The notes under the pieces: model-generated
What the model saw: the letters and a program-made list of their open reading frames with translations, nothing else
What the model was told of the DNA's origin: nothing
Database searches by the model: none
Translations under genes and position numbers: made by a program
Source of the DNA: Syntrophorhabdaceae bacterium PtaU1.Bin034
GTDB lineage: Bacteria; Desulfobacterota_G; Syntrophorhabdia; Syntrophorhabdales; WCHB1-27
DNA length: 8,928 nt
NCBI GenBank assembly: GCA_002067405.1
Contig: MVRP01000175.1
Location: forward strand, 1-8,928
Direction: 5' to 3'
Shown: positions 5,517 to 8,928 of the stretch, piece after piece
How positions within the stretch are numbered: position 1 is the stretch's first letter
Layout: every line of letters begins with the position of its first letter

Positions 5517-6814
5517 AAAATATCCTTGTTGTAGACGACGACTATCACATGCGATTGGCCCTTTCCGAGGCCCTGATGAACGCCGGATACGGTGTTTGTT
5601 CTGCCGAGGATGGAAGGATGGCAGTTGAATCGATCAAGACGGCCGAGTATGATCTGGTCATAACGGACGTGAAGATGCCTTATATAAACGGGATGGATCT
5701 GCTGGGGCGCATCAAGAAAGAACAGTGTTCTCTTCCCGTTATCGTAATGACCGCATATGCGACTGTGGAGCACGCGGTCAACGCGATAAAGGAAGGCGCT
5801 TTCGACTATATCCAGAAACCGTTCGATACGGATACGCTCTACGAGGTAGTACAACGAGCGCTTGGCCTCGAAAGCGAAAATATCGTGTGCGTGTCGAGGG
5901 CTATGAAAGACGTTCTGGTGAAGGCACAGCAGGTGGCAAGATCGGAGGCCACGGTTCTGGTGATGGGAGAGAGCGGCGTGGGGAAAGAGCTCATCTCCAG
6001 GTACATCCACGAGAATGGAGAGCGACGGGAAATGCCTTTTGTTGCGGTGAACTGCGCTGCCCTTCCTGAGAATCTGCTTGAGAGTGAACTCTTCGGCTAC
6101 GAGAAGGGGGCCTTCACCGGCGCCACGGCGCGAAAGCCGGGCAAGTTTGAGATTGCCGACAAGGGCACGATCCTCCTGGACGAAATCACTGAAATGGACC
6201 TAAGACTGCAGGCCAAGCTTCTGAGGGTGCTGCAGGAGAAGGAGGTGGAGGCTATCGGCGCCAAATACCCCAAGAAGGTCGACGTTAAAGTCATTGCGAC
6301 GACGAACAGGAACATAAAGAAGGCTGTGGAGGAAGGAAAGTTCCGCGAAGACCTCTATTACAGGCTCAATGTTTTCCCGATCGTCGTGCCTCCTCTCAGG
6401 CAACGGAGGGAAGACATTCCTCAGCTTACAGCCCATCTTCTCAAGAAATGCGCACGCGGCATGGATATCCGTATGGACAAAGAGGCCATGAATTACCTTA
6501 TCCAGAAGAACTGGAGGGGGAATGTGAGAGAACTGGAGAATACTGTCGCAAGGGCGTGCATACTATCCAACTATTCGCAGATCAAGCTCGCCCACGTGCA
6601 GGACCCACCTGATGAAGGAGAACCGAGAACGGTAACTCTTCCGGAGGGGGAGGCAGTGGGTTCCGTCAAGGAAATGGAGATGAAGTTGATACTGGATGCA
6701 CTGAAATCGATGAATGGAAACCGTACGAGGGCAGCCACGGTCCTGGGGATAACGTCAAGGACCTTGAGGAACAAGATTAAAGAGTATCGGGAACTGGGGT
6801 ACGCAGTTCCGTAA
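5513..6814 (+). CDS. flrC: Sigma-54-dependent response regulator, FleR/FlrC-like
   Basis: This 433-residue NtrC-family activator is the partner of the kinase it overlaps by 4 bp. The receiver (1-118) has D8-D10, phosphoacceptor D52 in ITDVKMP, T80 and K102 in QKPF. The AAA+ domain has Walker A GESGVGKE (152-159), GAFTGA (199-204) and Walker B ILLDE (D223, E224), followed by TEMDLRLQAKLLRVLQEKEVE. The EMDLxLQAKLLRVLQE wording is strongly FleR/FlrC-like. [14 protein letters not shown] and GNVRELEN follow, then a Fis-type HTH at the C-terminus (NGNRTRAATVLGITSRTLRNKIKEY). Once phosphorylated it should oligomerise and activate sigma-54 promoters of basal-body and hook genes. Its last codons form a perfect 7-bp hairpin, and its stop codon overlaps the flgB ribosome site, so it is probably co-transcribed with flgB. 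It is paralogous to the activator at 2864-4303, most visibly in the [11 protein letters not shown] stretch. Confidence 0.87.
   Translation: MKNILVVDDDYHMRLALSEALMNAGYGVCSAEDGRMAVESIKTAEYDLVITDVKMPYINGMDLLGRIKKEQCSLPVIVMTAYATVEHAVNAIKEGAFDYIQKPFDTDTLYEVVQRALGLESENIVCVSRAMKDVLVKAQQVARSEATVLVMGESGVGKELISRYIHENGERREMPFVAVNCAALPENLLESELFGYEKGAFTGATARKPGKFEIADKGTILLDEITEMDLRLQAKLLRVLQEKEVEAIGAKYPKKVDVKVIATTNRNIKKAVEEGKFREDLYYRLNVFPIVVPPLRQRREDIPQLTAHLLKKCARGMDIRMDKEAMNYLIQKNWRGNVRELENTVARACILSNYSQIKLAHVQDPPDEGEPRTVTLPEGEAVGSVKEMEMKLILDALKSMNGNRTRAATVLGITSRTLRNKIKEYRELGYAVP
6790..6810 (+). other. Perfect 7-bp hairpin just upstream of the flgB ribosome binding site
   Basis: GGAACTG (6790-6796) and CAGTTCC (6804-6810) are exact complements with a 7-nt loop GGGTACG. 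The hairpin lies within the last codons of the preceding regulator and ends 2 nt before the AAGGAG ribosome site (6813-6818) of flgB. No U-tract follows, so it is not an intrinsic terminator. It could mark an RNA processing or stability boundary, or affect how translation passes from the regulator to flgB. Confidence 0.45.
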
Positions 6815-6824
6815 GGAGTCTTTC

Positions 6825-7163
6825 ATGGAAGTATTCGGTCTTCTGGAGAAAGGTCTCAATATCAGGGCTTTTTACCACAGGATTCTGGCAACGAATATAG
6901 CAAATGTGGAGACGCCCGGATATAAAGAGAAGCAGATCGATTTTATGGCCGAGCTGGAGAAAACGGGCGTCGGGACAGAGAACATCACCGTGAGTGAAAA
7001 GATGGAATCCGAAGGGTATCACAGTATTGACGGCAACACGGTGAATATTGAAGACCAGATGGTAAAGCTTGCAGAAAACAGCTTGATGTTCAGTTCGTTC
7101 GTAAAGCTGATCAGCAAGAAACTTTCCATGATGAAATATGCCATCAACGAGGGAAGGAGATAG
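6825..7163 (+). CDS. flgB: Flagellar basal-body proximal rod protein FlgB
   Basis: FlgB builds part of the proximal rod that connects the MS ring to the drive shaft. It is exported by the flagellar type III apparatus without a cleaved signal. The conserved rod/hook N-terminal motif is clear: YHRILATNIANVETPGYK (residues 17-34, with the ANxANxxTPGYK core). The C-terminal helix EDQMVKLAENSLMFSSFVKLISKKLSMMKYAINEGRR is the usual coiled-coil assembly segment. At 112 residues it is shorter than the common 130-140, and the missing part lies in the variable middle, so the protein looks intact. The start ATG has AAGGAG at 6813-6818, 6 nt upstream and overlapping the previous stop. flgC begins 1 nt after its stop. 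Confidence 0.93.
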   Translation: MEVFGLLEKGLNIRAFYHRILATNIANVETPGYKEKQIDFMAELEKTGVGTENITVSEKMESEGYHSIDGNTVNIEDQMVKLAENSLMFSSFVKLISKKLSMMKYAINEGRR

Positions 7164-7164
7164 T

Positions 7165-7596
7165 ATGGGAATTCTCGACGTATTGAAAATAAGCGCTTCG
7201 GGTCTGCGCGCGCAGAGGACGCGAATGGAGGCCGTTGCCACTAACCTCGCAAATGTCCACACGACGAGAACAGAGGAGGGGGGACCCTTTAGGAAAAAAG
7301 AGGTCGTTTTTATTCCTTCTGATGTTTCGGAAACAAAAGGTTTCCGTGCGAGCCTGGATCAGATGGTTGAGGGGGTGAAGGTTGAAGATATTGTTGAGAG
7401 CCCGAAGCAGTTCGAGCGCACTTACGATCCTTTTCATCCTGATGCCGACCCGGAAGGTTATGTGACCCTCCCGAACGTCAATCTTATGGAAGAGATGGCA
7501 GACATGGTTGCGGCAACAAGGGCGTACGAGGCGAACATAACTGTCATCAACGGCACAAAGGACATGTTCATCAAATCTCTCGAAATAGGTAAATAG
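7165..7596 (+). CDS. flgC: Flagellar basal-body rod protein FlgC
   Basis: A 143-residue proximal rod subunit of typical FlgC length. The N-terminus MGILDVLKISASGLRAQRTRMEAVATNLANVHTTRT followed by EEGGPFRKKEVVF is diagnostic for FlgC, as is the middle YDPFHPDADPEGYVTLPNVNLMEEMADMVAATRAYEANI. The C-terminal helix KDMFIKSLEIGK completes the assembly region. The start ATG at 7165 is chosen because AAGGAG (7154-7159) lies 5 nt upstream and the protein then starts with the family sequence. An in-frame upstream ATG at 7138 would add nine unrelated residues read from the flgB end. Only one base separates the flgB stop from this start, so translation is probably coupled. Confidence 0.95.
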   Translation: MGILDVLKISASGLRAQRTRMEAVATNLANVHTTRTEEGGPFRKKEVVFIPSDVSETKGFRASLDQMVEGVKVEDIVESPKQFERTYDPFHPDADPEGYVTLPNVNLMEEMADMVAATRAYEANITVINGTKDMFIKSLEIGK

Positions 7597-7605
7597 GAGA
7601 AAACG

Positions 7606-7893
7606 ATGAAGATAGAACAGGTCGTTCTAGACAACTTTATCCAGAACGGAGGGTCGAAGGTTGAAAAAACGAGCACCTCTTTTTCCGACGTCTTGAAGGA
7701 GTCGATCAGCAAGGTTACGGAGCTGGAAAAGGAGGCCAATCAGCAGGCCGAGAAGCTCGCAAAAATGGAGAACCAGGATATCCATAACACGATGATCGCC
7801 GCTGAGAAAGCGGATTTGAGCTTCCAGCTCATGATGCAGATCAGAAATAAGATAATAACGGCTTACGAAGAGATCATGAAGATACCCGTATAG
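7606..7893 (+). CDS. fliE: Flagellar hook-basal body complex protein FliE
   Basis: FliE is the small adaptor that joins the rod to the MS ring and helps open the rod export path. The 95-residue protein fits the family (about 95-110). The N-terminal part is variable. SFSDVLKESISKVTELEKEANQQAEKLA and the C-terminal half, with DIHNTMIAAEKADLSFQLMMQIRNKIITAYEEIMKIPV, are characteristic of FliE. The start is supported by AGGAG overlapping the flgC stop, 6 nt before ATG. It lies 9 bp after flgC and 11 bp before fliF, in the common order flgB-flgC-fliE-fliF. Confidence 0.95.
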   Translation: MKIEQVVLDNFIQNGGSKVEKTSTSFSDVLKESISKVTELEKEANQQAEKLAKMENQDIHNTMIAAEKADLSFQLMMQIRNKIITAYEEIMKIPV

Positions 7894-7904
7894 GGTTGTA
7901 GAAG

Positions 7905-8928
7905 ATGGAGACGTTCCTAAACAACTTCAAGAACTACCTGAGAACGACACCGAAGAATAAGCTGTATCTGTATCTCCTGATTCTTGTGGCGGCGATCGGT
8001 GGTTCTGTCATCGGCCTGTCTTTCCTCCAAAAGGAAGAGTATCAACCGCTCTTTGCCGGGCTTTCTACGGAGGACGCCTCCATGGTCGTGGCCAGGCTGA
8101 AGGAGCAGAAGATCCCTTACAAGCTCGGAGCGAACGGCACGACGGTGTCTGTTCCGAAAGAAAAGGTCTACGATGTGAAACTGATACTCGCGTCCCAGAA
8201 TTCACTTCCGGGCGCAAGTGGTATTGGGCTGGAGCTGTTCGATAAGACGAACTACGGGATGACCGAGTTCATGCAGAATATCAACTACAAGAGAGCCATA
8301 CAGGGGGAACTGACGAGGACGATCAATCAGATGCCGGAAATCAAGGCCTCCCGTATACATATCGTAATACCCGAGAAGACGCTCTTTACCGACAGGGAAA
8401 AGGACGCGACCGCTTCCGTTTTCCTCAAACTCAAGCCGGGAAAGGCTTTATCAAAAGACCAGGTCAGCGGGATCGTGCACCTGGTGGCAGGCAGCATTGA
8501 AGGCTTAAAGGCCGAGAATGTAGTGGTCGTCGATTCTTCCGGAAAAATACTGCACAAGGCGGGCGACGGGGATACGAACGTCGCCATGTCGGGGCAGCAG
8601 CACGAGTTACAGAGAAACGTGGAGAAGAAGATCGAAGAGTCGGTCCAGTCAATGCTGGAAACGTTCTTGATGAACAGCAGGTCCGTGGTCAGGGCGAGCG
8701 TGGAGCTCAACCTCAGGAAGGTCGAGAAAGTAGAAGAGGAATACATACCCGAAAAAACGGTGGTGACGGGCGAGAAGAAAACCAAGGAAAAAGCGGTAAA
8801 CAGCAGGACCAGGCCGGGAGGTGTGCCGGGAGCAGCAGCCAGCATTGCTGCCGCAAACAGAGAGAAGGCTGCGAAACAGGATGTCAAACAGGAAGATCAA
8901 AACCTGCATCAGACAGAGAGGGAAGACA
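7905..8928 (+). CDS. fliF: Flagellar MS-ring protein FliF (N-terminal part, runs off the window)
   Basis: FliF forms the MS ring in the cytoplasmic membrane, the base on which the rod, C-ring and export gate assemble. The frame is open from ATG 7905 to the window end, giving 341 complete codons of a protein usually about 530-560 long. Residues 20-41 (LYLYLLILVAAIGGSVIGLSF) form the first membrane segment. The ring-building domain follows: EEYQPLFAGLSTEDASMVVARLKEQKIPYKL, then ASQNSLPGASGIGLELFDKTNYGMTEFMQNINYKRAIQGELTRTI, and SRIHIVIPEKTLFTDREKDATASVFLKLKPG. The last part is charged and rich in K, E and A (about 280-341), matching the flexible periplasmic insertion of FliF. Translation starts 11 bp after the fliE stop, with AGGG about 9 nt upstream. 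The second membrane segment and the FliG-binding tail lie beyond the window. Confidence 0.95.
   Translation, partial: METFLNNFKNYLRTTPKNKLYLYLLILVAAIGGSVIGLSFLQKEEYQPLFAGLSTEDASMVVARLKEQKIPYKLGANGTTVSVPKEKVYDVKLILASQNSLPGASGIGLELFDKTNYGMTEFMQNINYKRAIQGELTRTINQMPEIKASRIHIVIPEKTLFTDREKDATASVFLKLKPGKALSKDQVSGIVHLVAGSIEGLKAENVVVVDSSGKILHKAGDGDTNVAMSGQQHELQRNVEKKIEESVQSMLETFLMNSRSVVRASVELNLRKVEKVEEEYIPEKTVVTGEKKTKEKAVNSRTRPGGVPGAAASIAAANREKAAKQDVKQEDQNLHQTERED

Noticed and set aside
7138..7164. ATG 7138 as the start of flgC
   Set aside because: It adds nine residues foreign to FlgC and overlaps flgB. ATG 7165 has a better ribosome site and the family N-terminus.
1..8928. Mobile elements, CRISPR arrays, phage genes or defence systems
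   Set aside because: No transposase or integrase wording, no regularly spaced repeats, no terminal inverted repeats and no change in base composition were seen.

Overview
The window is ordinary-composition bacterial chromosome with dense genes, short intergenic gaps, good Shine-Dalgarno sites and ATG starts. It carries Gram-negative-style flagellar regulators (NtrC-type sigma-54 activators with intact GAFTGA loops) next to basal-body genes, together with a CheX-type CheY phosphatase, a sigma-28-like promoter and CCA-encoding tRNA. This mix best suits a motile deltaproteobacterium-like lineage (Desulfobacterota or a relative). That assignment is an inference from gene content and protein wording, not a database result.

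Region 1 (1-1366) is housekeeping. The 3' end of ruvB (Holliday junction helicase) runs on the plus strand into yebC, which faces it on the minus strand with only 7 bp between the two stop codons. Twenty bp upstream of yebC, on the same strand, is tRNA-Val(CAC) with an encoded CCA end. It has a well-formed sigma-70 promoter (TTGACT, 17 bp, TATTAT), so the tRNA and yebC may share a transcript.

Region 2 (1557-2497) is a two-gene chemotaxis unit: a stand-alone CheY receiver and a CheX phosphatase, preceded by a close match to the flagellar sigma-28 (FliA) promoter. CheX is expected to dephosphorylate CheY-P.

Region 3 (2498-2863) is a 366-bp gap with no convincing gene. Its clearest structure is a perfect 6-bp inverted repeat overlapping a TTGACA.

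Region 4 (2864-8928) is a flagellar regulatory and basal-body block, all on the plus strand. It holds a FleQ/FlrA-like sigma-54 activator that has a complete phosphorylatable receiver, a soluble PAS-histidine kinase (FleS/FlrB-like), an NtrC-type partner regulator (FleR/FlrC-like, 4-bp overlap with the kinase), then flgB, flgC, fliE and the first 341 codons of fliF, which runs off the window. The order activator-kinase-regulator-(fliE-fliF) is that of Pseudomonas fleQSR and Vibrio flrABC, with the flgB-flgC pair (the order flgB-flgC-fliE-fliF known from Bacillus and others) in between. The likely logic is a flagellar hierarchy. The activator and the two-component pair drive sigma-54 transcription of the MS ring (FliF), the adaptor FliE and the proximal rod (FlgB, FlgC). 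Late chemotaxis genes such as cheY-cheX then follow from sigma-28.

I found no mobile element, CRISPR array, phage gene or clearly novel system. The most interesting points are the intact receiver on the FleQ-like activator, the sigma-28 promoter, the hairpin placed just before the flgB ribosome binding site, and the regulator-to-rod gene arrangement.
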